Source: Actinomadura latina NBRC 106108 (GTDB lineage Bacteria; Actinomycetota; Actinomycetes; Streptosporangiales; Streptosporangiaceae). From it: DNA of 64,000 nucleotides. A program made the translations under genes and the position numbers. The notes under the pieces were generated by a model, which ran no database searches, had not been told where the DNA came from, and was given only the letters and a program-made list of their open reading frames with translations. Where the stretch lies: NCBI RefSeq assembly GCF_001552195.1, contig NZ_BCQS01000023.1, forward strand, positions 24,463-88,462. Reading direction: 5' to 3'. This document shows, in pieces, positions 16,500 through 25,508 of this stretch (positions are counted from its first letter, which is position 1; each line of letters begins with the position of its first letter).

Positions 16500-17729
16500 G
16501 TGGCAGAGGTCGACCTGACCAGCGTCGGGAAGGTCTATCCCGACGGCACGCGGGCCGTGACCGACCTGAACCTCCACATCGAGGACGGAGAGTTCCTCGT
16601 CCTCGTCGGCCCCTCGGGCTGCGGCAAGACGACCGCGCTGCGGATGGTCGCGGGGCTGGAGGACATCTCCGAGGGCGAGGTCACCATCGGCGGCCGCGTC
16701 GTCAACCGGGTTCCGGCCCGCGACCGCGACGTCGCGATGGTGTTCCAGAGCTACGCCCTCTACCCGCACCTGTCAGTGCGCGACAACATCGGCTTCGGCC
16801 TGTCGCTGCGCAAGCTGCCGAAGGCCGAGATCCGGGAGAAGGTGGACCGCGCCGCGGAGATCCTCGGCCTCACCGACCACCTGTCCCGCAAGCCCCGCAA
16901 CTTGTCGGGCGGCCAGCGGCAGCGCGTCGCGATGGGCCGCGCGATCGTCCGGGAGCCGCAGGCGTTCCTGATGGACGAGCCGCTGTCCAACCTCGACGCC
17001 AAGCTCCGCGTCCAGATGCGCGCCGAGATCGCCCGCATCCAGCGCGACCTCGGCGTCACCACGATCTACGTCACCCACGACCAGACCGAGGCGATGACGC
17101 TCGGCGACCGGGTCGCGGTGATGAAGAAGGGCGAACTGCAGCAGGTCGCGCCGCCGCAGGAGCTCTACGACCGGCCGGCCAACCTGTTCGTCGCCGGATT
17201 CATCGGCTCACCGGCCATGAACCTGATCCAGGGCACGCTTTCCGGGGACGCGGCGAACCCGCGCCTGGAGATCGGCGGCCAGACCCTGGCGCTGCCGGCC
17301 GAGGTGCTGACCGAGCGCCCGGCCCTGGCGTCCCGCCTCGGGGGCGACGTCGTCGTCGGCATCCGCCCCGAGGACATGGAGGACTCCGAGCTCGTGGAGG
17401 CGCCCGAGGGGTCCGGGCTGAACTCCACCGCCGACCTCGTGGAGGCGATGGGCTCGGACGTGCTGGTCCATTTCGCGATCGAGGCGTCCCAGGTGGTCAC
17501 CGAGGACACCAGGGAACTCGCCCGCGACGCGGGGACCGACGTGCTGGGGAGCCTGGAGAGTCCCCGCACGGACCTGGTCGCGCGGTTCAGCCCGCGCACC
17601 CGCGTGAAGGTGGGCGACCCGGTGACGATCCGTGTCGACACCGGCCGCCTGCACTTCTTCGATATCGAGACCGGCGCGGCGATCTGGGGATCGGACGCCG
17701 CCGGTTCGTCCAGGGAGGATGAAGAATGA
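16500..17729 (+). CDS. Sugar ABC transporter ATP-binding protein (UgpC/MsmK type)
   Basis: A 409-residue ATPase of the carbohydrate-uptake class. Walker A is GPSGCGKTT near residue 38, the signature is LSGGQRQRVAMGR, Walker B is AFLMDEPLSNLD, and the switch His is in YVTHDQTEAMTLGDR. The C-terminal 150 residues form the MalK-like regulatory OB domain (VVGIRPEDM). The GTG at 16500 has AGAGGAGA 5 bases upstream. It overlaps the binding-protein gene by ATGA, so the importer is one operon. The region 16273-16499 upstream contains its promoter but no LacI-type operator that I can see. Confidence 0.93.
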   Translation: MAEVDLTSVGKVYPDGTRAVTDLNLHIEDGEFLVLVGPSGCGKTTALRMVAGLEDISEGEVTIGGRVVNRVPARDRDVAMVFQSYALYPHLSVRDNIGFGLSLRKLPKAEIREKVDRAAEILGLTDHLSRKPRNLSGGQRQRVAMGRAIVREPQAFLMDEPLSNLDAKLRVQMRAEIARIQRDLGVTTIYVTHDQTEAMTLGDRVAVMKKGELQQVAPPQELYDRPANLFVAGFIGSPAMNLIQGTLSGDAANPRLEIGGQTLALPAEVLTERPALASRLGGDVVVGIRPEDMEDSELVEAPEGSGLNSTADLVEAMGSDVLVHFAIEASQVVTEDTRELARDAGTDVLGSLESPRTDLVARFSPRTRVKVGDPVTIRVDTGRLHFFDIETGAAIWGSDAAGSSREDEE

Positions 17730-19048
17730 GGGTCAGCAGGCTGATGGGAGCCGCCGTAGCGGCGGGACTGCTCCTGTCCTCGGCCGCCGCGTGCGGCGGG
17801 GACGACGACAGCGGGAGCGACGGCTCGACGCCCGCCGGCGGGGGAGCGCTGAAGGGCACCACGATCGAGGTCGCGGCCAAGTGGACCGGCCAGGAGGAGA
17901 CGAACTTCCGCAAGGTCCTGCAGGCGTTCGAGCAGAAGACCGGCGCGAAGGTCAACTACGCCTCCACCGGTGAGAACACCGACGCCTACCTCGGCCCGCG
18001 CCTCGAGGCCGGGAACCCGCCGGACGTGGCGATCCTGCCGCAGCCCGGCCTGATGCAGCAGTACGCGCAGAAGGGCTCGCTCAAGCCGCTCGGCGACGAC
18101 GTCGTCTCGCAGGTCGGCCAGAACTTCTCGCCATACTGGAAGGAGCTCGGCTCCTCCGGCGGCAAGGCCTACGGCGTGATCGTCAAGGCCGCCTACAAGT
18201 CGATCCTGTGGTACCGGCCGGACGCGTTCTCCGAGGCCGGCGTGCAGCCGCCCGCGGCGTGGGCCGACCTGGTCAAGGCGTCCGGCACGCTGCAGGACGC
18301 GGGCACCACCCCGTTCACCCTCGCCGCCGGGCCGCAGGACTCCTGGACGCTGACCGACTGGTTCGAGAACGTCTACCTGTCGCAGGCGGGCCCGGAGAAC
18401 TACGACAAGCTCGCCAAGCACGAGATCAAGTGGACCGACCCGACGGTCGGCAAGGCGCTGGAGACCCTCGCCCAGGTCTGGGGCAAGGCCGACTACCTGA
18501 ACGGCGGCGTCGCCACCGCGACCAAGACCAAGTTCGACGAGTCGGTCACCCAGGTCTTCGGCCAGCAGAAGGCCGCCATGGTCTACGGCGGCGACTTCGC
18601 CGCCGCGAACATCTCCACCACCAAGGCCAAGGTCGGCACCGACGCCAAGGTCTTCGCCTTCCCGAAGGCCGGCGACACCGCCCCGGCGATCCTCGGCGGC
18701 GACGTCGCGGTCGCGATGAAGGACGGCAAGGGCGCGCAGGAGCTGATGAAGTACCTCGCCTCCCCGGAGGCGGGCAAGGTCTGGGCCGGGCTCGGCGGCT
18801 ACCTGACGCCGAACAAGAACGTCCCGCCGGACGCCTACTCCGACCCGATCGCCAAGCAGCTCATCGGCCAGCTGCAGCAGTCCGGTGACGCGGCCCGCTA
18901 CGACATGTCCGACCTGGCGCCCGCCGCGTTCGGCGCGACGCCCGGCAAGGGCGAGTGGGAGGCGCTGCGCCAGTTCGTGCAGCACCCGTCCGACGTGAAG
19001 GGCACGCAGGCCAAGCTGGAGGCCGCGGCCGCCAAGGCCTACAAGTAG
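17726..19048 (+). CDS. Sugar ABC transporter substrate-binding lipoprotein
   Basis: A 440-residue lipoprotein. The signal peptide MRVSRLMGAAVAAGLLLSSA ends in a lipobox AAAC with Cys at residue 23, then a Gly/Asp/Ser linker (GGDDDSGSDG). The mature part is a family 1 extracellular binding fold (TIEVAAKWTGQEETNFRKVL...NPPDVAILPQPG), closest in feel to alpha-glucoside (AglE-like) binding proteins. That substrate is a guess. The start overlaps the ATPase stop by ATGA, with GGGAGG upstream. It feeds the two permeases that follow. Confidence 0.9.
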   Translation: MRVSRLMGAAVAAGLLLSSAAACGGDDDSGSDGSTPAGGGALKGTTIEVAAKWTGQEETNFRKVLQAFEQKTGAKVNYASTGENTDAYLGPRLEAGNPPDVAILPQPGLMQQYAQKGSLKPLGDDVVSQVGQNFSPYWKELGSSGGKAYGVIVKAAYKSILWYRPDAFSEAGVQPPAAWADLVKASGTLQDAGTTPFTLAAGPQDSWTLTDWFENVYLSQAGPENYDKLAKHEIKWTDPTVGKALETLAQVWGKADYLNGGVATATKTKFDESVTQVFGQQKAAMVYGGDFAAANISTTKAKVGTDAKVFAFPKAGDTAPAILGGDVAVAMKDGKGAQELMKYLASPEAGKVWAGLGGYLTPNKNVPPDAYSDPIAKQLIGQLQQSGDAARYDMSDLAPAAFGATPGKGEWEALRQFVQHPSDVKGTQAKLEAAAAKAYK

Positions 19049-19078
19049 GGCGTACAAGGGCAAGTAGGGGATCCCTGA

Positions 19079-20464
19079 ATGAAGGCTCCGAAGGAGGAGG
19101 CGCCGCCGGCCGTCACGGCCGGCGGCGCCGCCGCCCCCGCCGTGCCGGCCGCGAGTCCCGCCGGCCGCCGGGGGCGCGAGAGACTGACCCCGCCGTCGTG
19201 GCTCGCCACGACGTTCCTGCTGCCGGCGCTGCTGCTGCTCGGCTTCCTGGTGGTCTACCCGATCGTCTACTCGGTGATCCGCAGTTTCTTCGACGCCTCC
19301 GGCGACGCGTTCGTCGGCGTCGACAACTACACCGGGGTCTTCAAGGGACACGACAACCTCGTCGCGGTGCGCAACACCGCCATCTGGATCGTGGTGGCCC
19401 CGACCATCGTCACGATCGTCGGCCTGGTGTTCGCCGTCCTCACCGAGCGGATCCGGTGGGCGACGGTGTTCAAGCTCGTGGTGTTCATGCCGATGGCGAT
19501 CTCGTTCCTCGCCTCCGGCGTGATCTTCCGGCTGGTGTACCAGATGGACCCGGACAAGGGCGTCGCGAACGCGGCGATGGTCGCGATCCACGACACCTTC
19601 GCCCAGGACACCACCTATCCGGGCGCCGGCCCGCGCAACGGCGGTGACGCGCTCGTCCGCGAGGACGGCGGCGCCGTCGTCACCGTGAACTCCGTCCGGC
19701 CCGGGCAGAGCGCGCTGGTCCCGCTGCTGAAGATCAAGCAGCAGTACCTGCCCCAGGATGCGAAACCCGCGGCGCAGCCGCCGTCCGCGAAGCCCGGCCA
19801 GCTGACCGGAGCGGTCTGGTTCGACTTCACCCGGGGCGGCGGCGGGCAGCAGAACGTCCCGAACGCGGGCGAGTCCGGCCTGCCCGGCATCAAGGTCGAG
19901 GCGGTGAAGGACGGCAAGGTCGTCGCCGAGGCCACCACCGGGGCCGACGGCACCTTCACGATGAAGAAGGTCCCGGACGGGACGTACACGGTCCGGCTGC
20001 CCAAGGACAACTTCACCGCCGCCTACCGCGGCGCGGAGTGGCTCGGCAGCACGCTGATCACCCCGGCGATCATCGGGTCGTACCTGTGGGTGTGGTCCGG
20101 GTTCGCGATGGTGCTGATCGCCGCCGGGCTCGCCGCCATCCCGCGCGACGCGCTGGAGGCGGCCCGCGTGGACGGCGCCACCGAGTGGCAGGTGTTCCGG
20201 CGGGTGACGATCCCGCTGCTCATGCCCGTCCTCACGGTGGTGCTGGTGACGCTGGTCATCAACGTCATGAAGGTCTTCGACCTCGTCTTCATCATCGGCG
20301 GCGGCGATCCGAACGCCAACGTGCTGGCGCTGCAGATGTGGACGGAGGCGTTCGGCGGCGGCAACGACCAGGGCGCGGGCAGCGCCATCGCCGTGCTGCT
20401 GTTCGTCCTCGTGCTGCCCGCCATGCTGTTCAACATCCGGCGAATTCGGCAGGAGCGGAAATGA
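19079..20464 (+). CDS. Sugar ABC transporter permease with MalF-P2-like inserted beta domain
   Basis: A 461-residue permease, about 150 residues longer than the usual 300. Helices 1-3 lie near residues 43-66, 97-120 and 129-155. An extracytoplasmic insert of about 150 residues (roughly 170-320) follows, then helices 4-6 with the EAA loop EAARVDGATEWQVFRRV. The insert's second half (GAVWFDF to GTYTVRLPK) has the look of an SdrD/CnaB or carboxypeptidase-regulatory-like beta sandwich (TTGADGTFTMKKVPDGTYTV). The position between TM3 and TM4 matches the P2 loop of E. coli MalF, which contacts the binding protein. It sits between the binding protein and the second permease. Confidence 0.88.
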   Translation: MKAPKEEAPPAVTAGGAAAPAVPAASPAGRRGRERLTPPSWLATTFLLPALLLLGFLVVYPIVYSVIRSFFDASGDAFVGVDNYTGVFKGHDNLVAVRNTAIWIVVAPTIVTIVGLVFAVLTERIRWATVFKLVVFMPMAISFLASGVIFRLVYQMDPDKGVANAAMVAIHDTFAQDTTYPGAGPRNGGDALVREDGGAVVTVNSVRPGQSALVPLLKIKQQYLPQDAKPAAQPPSAKPGQLTGAVWFDFTRGGGGQQNVPNAGESGLPGIKVEAVKDGKVVAEATTGADGTFTMKKVPDGTYTVRLPKDNFTAAYRGAEWLGSTLITPAIIGSYLWVWSGFAMVLIAAGLAAIPRDALEAARVDGATEWQVFRRVTIPLLMPVLTVVLVTLVINVMKVFDLVFIIGGGDPNANVLALQMWTEAFGGGNDQGAGSAIAVLLFVLVLPAMLFNIRRIRQERK

Positions 20465-21399
20465 GCACCGCGGAGAAGGCCGCCGAGGCACCGGCTCCGG
20501 AGGACGGCGGCAACGGCGCCGCGGGCGCGCCGCGGCGCGGCGTCGCGGCCCGGATCGTCGGGCGGATGGGCGGCGGCGCCGCGCAGGCGCTGCTGGTGCT
20601 GATCGCGCTGTTCTGGCTCGTCCCGACGCTGGGCTTGCTGGTGGCGTCGCTGCGCTCCAACGAGGACAACAACGCCGACGGCTGGTGGAACGTGTTCGCC
20701 AAGCCGGCGCAGCTGACGATGGAGTCCTACAGCTCCCTGCTGGGCAAGGGCGACTTCGTCGATTCGTTCTGGAACACCGTGCTGATCACCGTCCCCGCCA
20801 CCGTGCTGGTCGTGGTGATCGCCTCGATGGCCGCGTACGCGTTCGCGTGGATGGAGTTCCCCGGGCGGGACTGGCTGTTCCTGCTCGTGGTGGCGCTGCT
20901 GGTGGTGCCCGTCCAGGTCGCGCTGATCCCGGTCGCCAAGCTGTACGGCAAGATCGAGTTCGGCGGGTTCCAGATGTTCGGGTCGGTCACCGGCGTGGTG
21001 CTGTTCCACGTCGCGTTCGGCCTGCCGTTCGCCATCTTCCTGCTCCGCAACTTCTTCGCGGCGATCCCCCGGGACCTGCTGGAGGCGGCGCGGATGGACG
21101 GCGGCTCGGAGTGGACGATCTTCCGCCGGGTGATCTTCCCGCTGGGCGGCCCGGCGATCGCCTCGCTCGGCATCTTCCAGTTCCTGTGGGTGTGGAACGA
21201 CCTGCTGGTCGCGCTGGTGTTCGCCGACACCGAGTCGCAGCCGATGACCAAGTGGCTGCAGTCCCAGATGCGGCAGTTCACCGGCAACATCGACATCCTC
21301 GCGCCGGGCGCGTTCCTGTCGCTGATCGTCCCGCTGGCCGTGTTCTTCGCCTTCCAGCGCTACTTCGTCCAGGGCGTCCTGGCGGGCTCGGTGAAGTAG
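20461..21399 (+). CDS. Sugar ABC transporter permease (MalG type)
   Basis: A 312-residue inner-membrane permease with six predicted helices, beginning at ALLVLIALFWLVPTLGLLVASL. The cytoplasmic coupling loop carries the EAA motif EAARMDGGSEWTIFRRVIFPL. The N-terminal 40 residues are a charged Ala/Pro/Gly-rich tail. The ATG overlaps the previous stop (ATGA), with CAGGAGCGG upstream. It completes the importer with the insert-bearing MalF-like permease. The C-terminus VQGVLAGSVK is the usual end for MalG-type subunits. A 36-bp perfect palindrome terminates the operon 30 bases later. Confidence 0.92.
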   Translation: MSTAEKAAEAPAPEDGGNGAAGAPRRGVAARIVGRMGGGAAQALLVLIALFWLVPTLGLLVASLRSNEDNNADGWWNVFAKPAQLTMESYSSLLGKGDFVDSFWNTVLITVPATVLVVVIASMAAYAFAWMEFPGRDWLFLLVVALLVVPVQVALIPVAKLYGKIEFGGFQMFGSVTGVVLFHVAFGLPFAIFLLRNFFAAIPRDLLEAARMDGGSEWTIFRRVIFPLGGPAIASLGIFQFLWVWNDLLVALVFADTESQPMTKWLQSQMRQFTGNIDILAPGAFLSLIVPLAVFFAFQRYFVQGVLAGSVK

Positions 21400-21428
21400 C
21401 CGCCGCAGGGACCCTTCTGTGAAGGCGA

Positions 21429-21464
21429 CGATGCCCCCCGGCCCGCGCGGGCCGGGGGGCATCG
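21429..21464. terminator. Bidirectional terminator, 36-bp perfect palindrome
   Basis: Arms of 18 bases (CGATGCCCCCCGGCCCGC and its complement) meet with no spacer between the convergent permease and ATPase genes. It should work for both strands. Confidence 0.75.
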
Positions 21465-21483
21465 CCGTGCTCGGCGCCGGGTG

Positions 21484-22722
<1,239 letters not shown>

Positions 22723-22733
22723 CCGAACCCCTT

Positions 22734-22747
22734 TGGAAACGTTTCCA
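22734..22747. promoter_or_regulatory. LacI-type operator 1
   Basis: The perfect 14-bp palindrome TGGAAACGTTTCCA has the central CG typical of LacI-family sites. It lies just upstream of the minus-strand ATPase gene. Confidence 0.75.
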
Positions 22748-22797
22748 TTACCCCCTGCCGAGCAGGGGCTTTGCATCACTGTGTGGAGTAAACATCA

Positions 22798-22811
22798 TGG
22801 AATCGTTTCCA
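22798..22811. promoter_or_regulatory. LacI-type operator 2
   Basis: TGGAATCGTTTCCA differs from operator 1 at two positions (TC for AC around the central CG and flank) and sits 64 bases away, a spacing near six helical turns. It is upstream of the lacI gene. Confidence 0.65.
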
Positions 22812-22813
22812 TG

Positions 22814-22823
22814 GGAGCGCTCC
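22814..22823. promoter_or_regulatory. LacI-type operator 3 (GGAGCGCTCC)
   Basis: A perfect 10-bp palindrome, within TGGGAGCGCTCCG. This resembles the TGGGAGCGCTCCCA operators of Streptomyces sugar regulators such as CebR. It lies directly beside operator 2. Confidence 0.55.
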
Positions 22824-22866
22824 GCCGGATAAGATCATCGAAAACGGGCGAAACGGGAGGTCGCGG

Positions 22867-23886
22867 GTGGCGCAGCGGCGGTCGGCGACGATCAAGGACG
22901 TGGCCGCGGCGGCGGGCGTCGGCATCGCCACCGTGTCCCGGGTGTTCTCCGGGGGCTCGGTCAGCGCGGCCACCCGCGAGCGCGTGCTGGCCGTCGCGCG
23001 CGAGCTCGACTACCGCCCGAGCGCCCTCGGCCGCGGCCTCAAGCTGCGCCGCAGCGGCGGCATCGGGCTGATCGTCCCCGACGTCACCGACCCGTTCCGC
23101 GCCGAGCTGGTCGCGGGCGTGCTCTCCTGCGCCCGCAGCCTCGGCGAGCACGTCATCGTCGACGCCGCGCACGGCGACCCCGCCCGCGAGGCCGAGATCG
23201 TCGAGCGGCTCCTCGAGCAGCGGGTGGACGGCATCATCGCCGTGCCCGCCGGCACGGAGGCCGACTGGCGGGCCGCCGCCCGGGTCTGCTCCAGCGTCGT
23301 GTTCGCCGACCGGATGCTGCCCGGCATGCCGGACGTCCCGGCCGTGCTCGCCGACGACACCGGCGGCGTCCGGTCCCTCACCGAGTACCTCGCCGGGCTC
23401 GGGCACCGCCGCATCGGCTTCCTCGGCGGCGTCCCCGGCACCCCCGCCGGGGTGCGCGAGCGCGCGTTCCGCGACTCCCTCGCCCAGCTCGGCGTCCCCG
23501 TGGAGGAGGACCTCGTCGTCGCCGCCCGTCCGGCCCGCGACGCGGCCTACGCCGCCGCCGCGGGGCTCCTGCAGCGCCGCGCCGACGTCACCGCGATCCT
23601 GGCCGCCGGCCACCTGCTCGGCGAGGCGGCCGTGCTGGTCGCCCGCGAGCTGGACCTGCGCGTCCCCGCCGACGTGTCGATCGCGATGGTGGACGACGTG
23701 CCGTGGGCGGAGCTGTGCGACCCGCCGCTGACCGCCGTCGCCCGCTCCGGGCACGACATCGGGTACCGCGCCTGCGAGCTGCTGCTGCGCGAGCCCGCCC
23801 GGCGGGGGAGGGGCGGCCCGGTGCTGCTGCCGACCGAGCTGGTCGTGCGCGGCAGCTGCGGCCCGCTGCGCCCCTCCCGCCGCTGA
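22867..23886 (+). CDS. LacI family transcriptional regulator
   Basis: A 339-residue repressor. The N-terminal helix-turn-helix and hinge read IKDVAAAAGVGIATVSRVFSG and RVLAVARELDYRPSALGRGL. The periplasmic-binding-like core starts IGLIVPDVTDPFRAELV. The GTG at 22867 has GGGAGG 6 bases upstream. It diverges from the UgpC/MsmX-type ATPase, and three palindromes with LacI-family character lie in the 144-base gap, so it probably represses itself and that ATPase in response to a sugar. The ligand is unknown; the ABC importer 5 kb away is a plausible second target but shows no matching operator. Confidence 0.92.
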   Translation: MAQRRSATIKDVAAAAGVGIATVSRVFSGGSVSAATRERVLAVARELDYRPSALGRGLKLRRSGGIGLIVPDVTDPFRAELVAGVLSCARSLGEHVIVDAAHGDPAREAEIVERLLEQRVDGIIAVPAGTEADWRAAARVCSSVVFADRMLPGMPDVPAVLADDTGGVRSLTEYLAGLGHRRIGFLGGVPGTPAGVRERAFRDSLAQLGVPVEEDLVVAARPARDAAYAAAAGLLQRRADVTAILAAGHLLGEAAVLVARELDLRVPADVSIAMVDDVPWAELCDPPLTAVARSGHDIGYRACELLLREPARRGRGGPVLLPTELVVRGSCGPLRPSRR

Positions 23887-23957
23887 TCCGGACGGCCGAA
23901 ATCCGCCGATGGCGCCCGATCCGTGATCTATGGGCGCACGCACCGCCCCCGGCACGC

Positions 23958-23963
23958 TAGATT
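23958..23963 (+). promoter_or_regulatory. Candidate -10 box of leaderless Lrp-type gene
   Basis: TAGATT lies 6 bases before the GTG start, with no ribosome binding site. Confidence 0.45.
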
Positions 23964-23969
23964 TCCCGC

Positions 23970-24410
23970 GTGGAGGAGATCGATCGTCAGATCCTTGCGC
24001 TGCTCGCCGCCGACGGGCGCATGAGTTTCACCGACCTGGCCAAGGAGACGGGGCTGTCGGTGTCGGCCGTGCACCAGCGCGTCCGGCGGCTGCAGAAGCG
24101 CGGGGTGATCAAGGGGTTCGCCGCCCAGCTCGACAGCCGGGAGATCGGGCTGCCGCTGACCGCGTTCGTGTCGATCAAGCCGATCGATCCGGCCGCGCCC
24201 GACGACGCCCCCGACCGGCTGGCGCACCTCCAGGCGATCGAGGCGTGCCACTCGGTCGCCGGCGACGAGAGCTACATCCTGAAGGTGCGGGTCGCGTCCC
24301 CGAACGAGCTGGAGGAGCTGCTCCAGCAGATCCGCGCCGCCGCGAACGTCGCGACCCGGACCACCGTCGTCCTCAGCACCCCCTGGGAGTCGCGCCGCCC
24401 GCCGCTCTAG
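23970..24410 (+). CDS. Lrp/AsnC family transcriptional regulator
   Basis: A 146-residue protein of standard length. The N-terminal helix-turn-helix reads IDRQILALLAADGRMSFTDLA and LSVSAVHQRVRRLQKRGVI. The C-terminal RAM domain carries the effector pocket (VAGDESYILKVRVASPNELEEL). These proteins sense amino acids. No biosynthetic target is adjacent; lysine-route genes lie 6 kb away, and a link is only speculation. The GTG start is 6 bases after a TAGATT -10-like box. The stop overlaps the stop of the convergent LLM oxidoreductase by 2 bases. Confidence 0.9.
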   Translation: MEEIDRQILALLAADGRMSFTDLAKETGLSVSAVHQRVRRLQKRGVIKGFAAQLDSREIGLPLTAFVSIKPIDPAAPDDAPDRLAHLQAIEACHSVAGDESYILKVRVASPNELEELLQQIRAAANVATRTTVVLSTPWESRRPPL

Positions 24411-25309
24411 CGCGGGGCGAACGCGTCCAGGGCCTCCAGCGCGCGGTCCAGGGACGCGCCCGGGCCGGCGTCCGGACCGGTGATCTCCGGGTCGAAGTTC
24501 AGGTCGATGAACGCCTCGGTGACGCCCTGCCCGGCGAGCGCCTCCAGGTCGCCGCGGACCTCCTCGAACGAGCCGGTGAGCGGGCGCCGGTCCGCCCGCC
24601 CGCCGGGGCGGACGCGGACCGCGCCCCGGCACACGAACCGCAGCGCGGACGCGTCCCGCCCGGCCCGCTCGGCGGCGTCCCGGACGACGCCGATCGAGCG
24701 GCCGATCACGGTGGGGTCAGCGCGGCTTGAGCTGACCCAGCCGTCCGCGAGCCGCCCGGCGCGCCGCAGCGCCGGCTCGGACGCGCCGCCCAGCAGGACC
24801 GGCAGCGGAGCCTGCACCGGCGGCGGCTCCATCACCACCGGCGGGAAGTCGTAGAACTCCCCGTGGAACTCGGTCGCGCCACCGCTCCACAGGCCGCGCA
24901 GCACGGCGAGGAACTCCTCCGCGCGCGCCCCGCGCCGCTCCATCGGCGCCCCGGCGGCGGCGAACTCCTCGCGCATCCAGCCGAGCCCGAGCCCGAGATC
25001 GAGCCGCCCGCCGCTGACGCGGTCCAGCGTGGCGGCCTGCTTGGCGAGGATCGCCGGCGCCACGAACGGCAGGTTGACGATCGCGACGCCGAGCCGCACC
25101 CGGCGGGTCCGCCCGGCGAGGTAGGCGAGCGTGATGAGCGGGTCGGGGACGCCCCGGTAGGTCCGGTCGTCCGAGCCGGCGGGGTTGAGGACGCGCTGCA
25201 GCGTCCACACGGAGTGGTAGCCCAGCTCCTCGGCCCGCCGCGCGACCCGTACCTGGTTGTCCGGGGTGGCCCAGGCCCCTGCCCCCGGAACGGCGAACCC
25301 GATCAGCAC
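24407..25309 (-). CDS. LLM class F420/flavin-dependent oxidoreductase
   Basis: About 300 residues of the luciferase-like TIM-barrel family. It shows YHSVWTLQRVLNP, RTRRVRLGVAIVNLPF (typical second strand region), and GRLDLGLGLGWMREEFAA (cofactor-site motif, as in F420-dependent members). LPVLLGGASEPALRRAGRLADGW is the hallmark near the C-terminus. The reaction and substrate are unknown. The GTG at 25309 is preferred because GGGAGGGA lies at good distance; a GTG two codons earlier is too close. A copy of the recurring CCTTAC motif is 21 bases upstream, and a 14-bp direct repeat lies further upstream. Confidence 0.85.
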   Translation of the reverse strand: MLIGFAVPGAGAWATPDNQVRVARRAEELGYHSVWTLQRVLNPAGSDDRTYRGVPDPLITLAYLAGRTRRVRLGVAIVNLPFVAPAILAKQAATLDRVSGGRLDLGLGLGWMREEFAAAGAPMERRGARAEEFLAVLRGLWSGGATEFHGEFYDFPPVVMEPPPVQAPLPVLLGGASEPALRRAGRLADGWVSSSRADPTVIGRSIGVVRDAAERAGRDASALRFVCRGAVRVRPGGRADRRPLTGSFEEVRGDLEALAGQGVTEAFIDLNFDPEITGPDAGPGASLDRALEALDAFAPR

Positions 25310-25329
25310 GGCCACTCCCTCCCACCCGG

Positions 25330-25346
25330 ACCTTACTTTGTCAAGG
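25330..25346 (-). promoter_or_regulatory. Recurring motif, copy 2 (upstream of LLM oxidoreductase)
   Basis: Plus-strand text is ACCTTACTTTGTCAAGG. It is 21 bases before the GTG, so a protein bound here would overlap or follow the transcription start. Confidence 0.5.
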
Positions 25347-25508
25347 ACCGGTCCCGTGTGCATGTATTCCCTGTGTGCATGTATTCACGCAATCCCAGAG
25401 CGCCCGCTGGAGCGCCCCGGCGAGGACCGGGTTGCCCTCGACGGCGCTGAGCCGCACCTCGGGGCGCGGGATGGTCAGGCTGTGCAGGTGCTGCCGGGGT
25501 GCCGCGGG
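25341..25508 (-). pseudogene. ROK-family C-terminal fossil (gene remnant)
   Basis: Directly after the stop of the FHA gene, and in the same frame, 55 codons stay open. They encode LTIPRPEVRLSAVEGNPVLA followed by GALQRAL. That pattern is the end of ROK sugar kinases/NagC-type repressors (xPEVRLSxLGxxAVLxGAL). There is no start codon or N-terminal sugar-kinase domain, so I read it as a decayed remnant. The terminal 15 codons run through a direct repeat and lose ROK character. The alternative is chance resemblance in GC-rich DNA; a profile search would decide. Confidence 0.45.
25356..25386. repeat. 14-bp direct repeat, two copies
   Basis: GTGTGCATGTATTC occurs at 25356-25369 and 25373-25386, a 17-base period. 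It is AT-rich for this genome and lies upstream of the LLM gene, so it could be a tandem regulator site. Confidence 0.55.

Noticed and set aside
17165..20491. Very long open frame of over 1,100 codons on the minus strand
   Set aside because: It runs antisense across the ABC importer genes, has a low-complexity His/Arg/Gly-rich translation and no domain; a by-product of high GC content.
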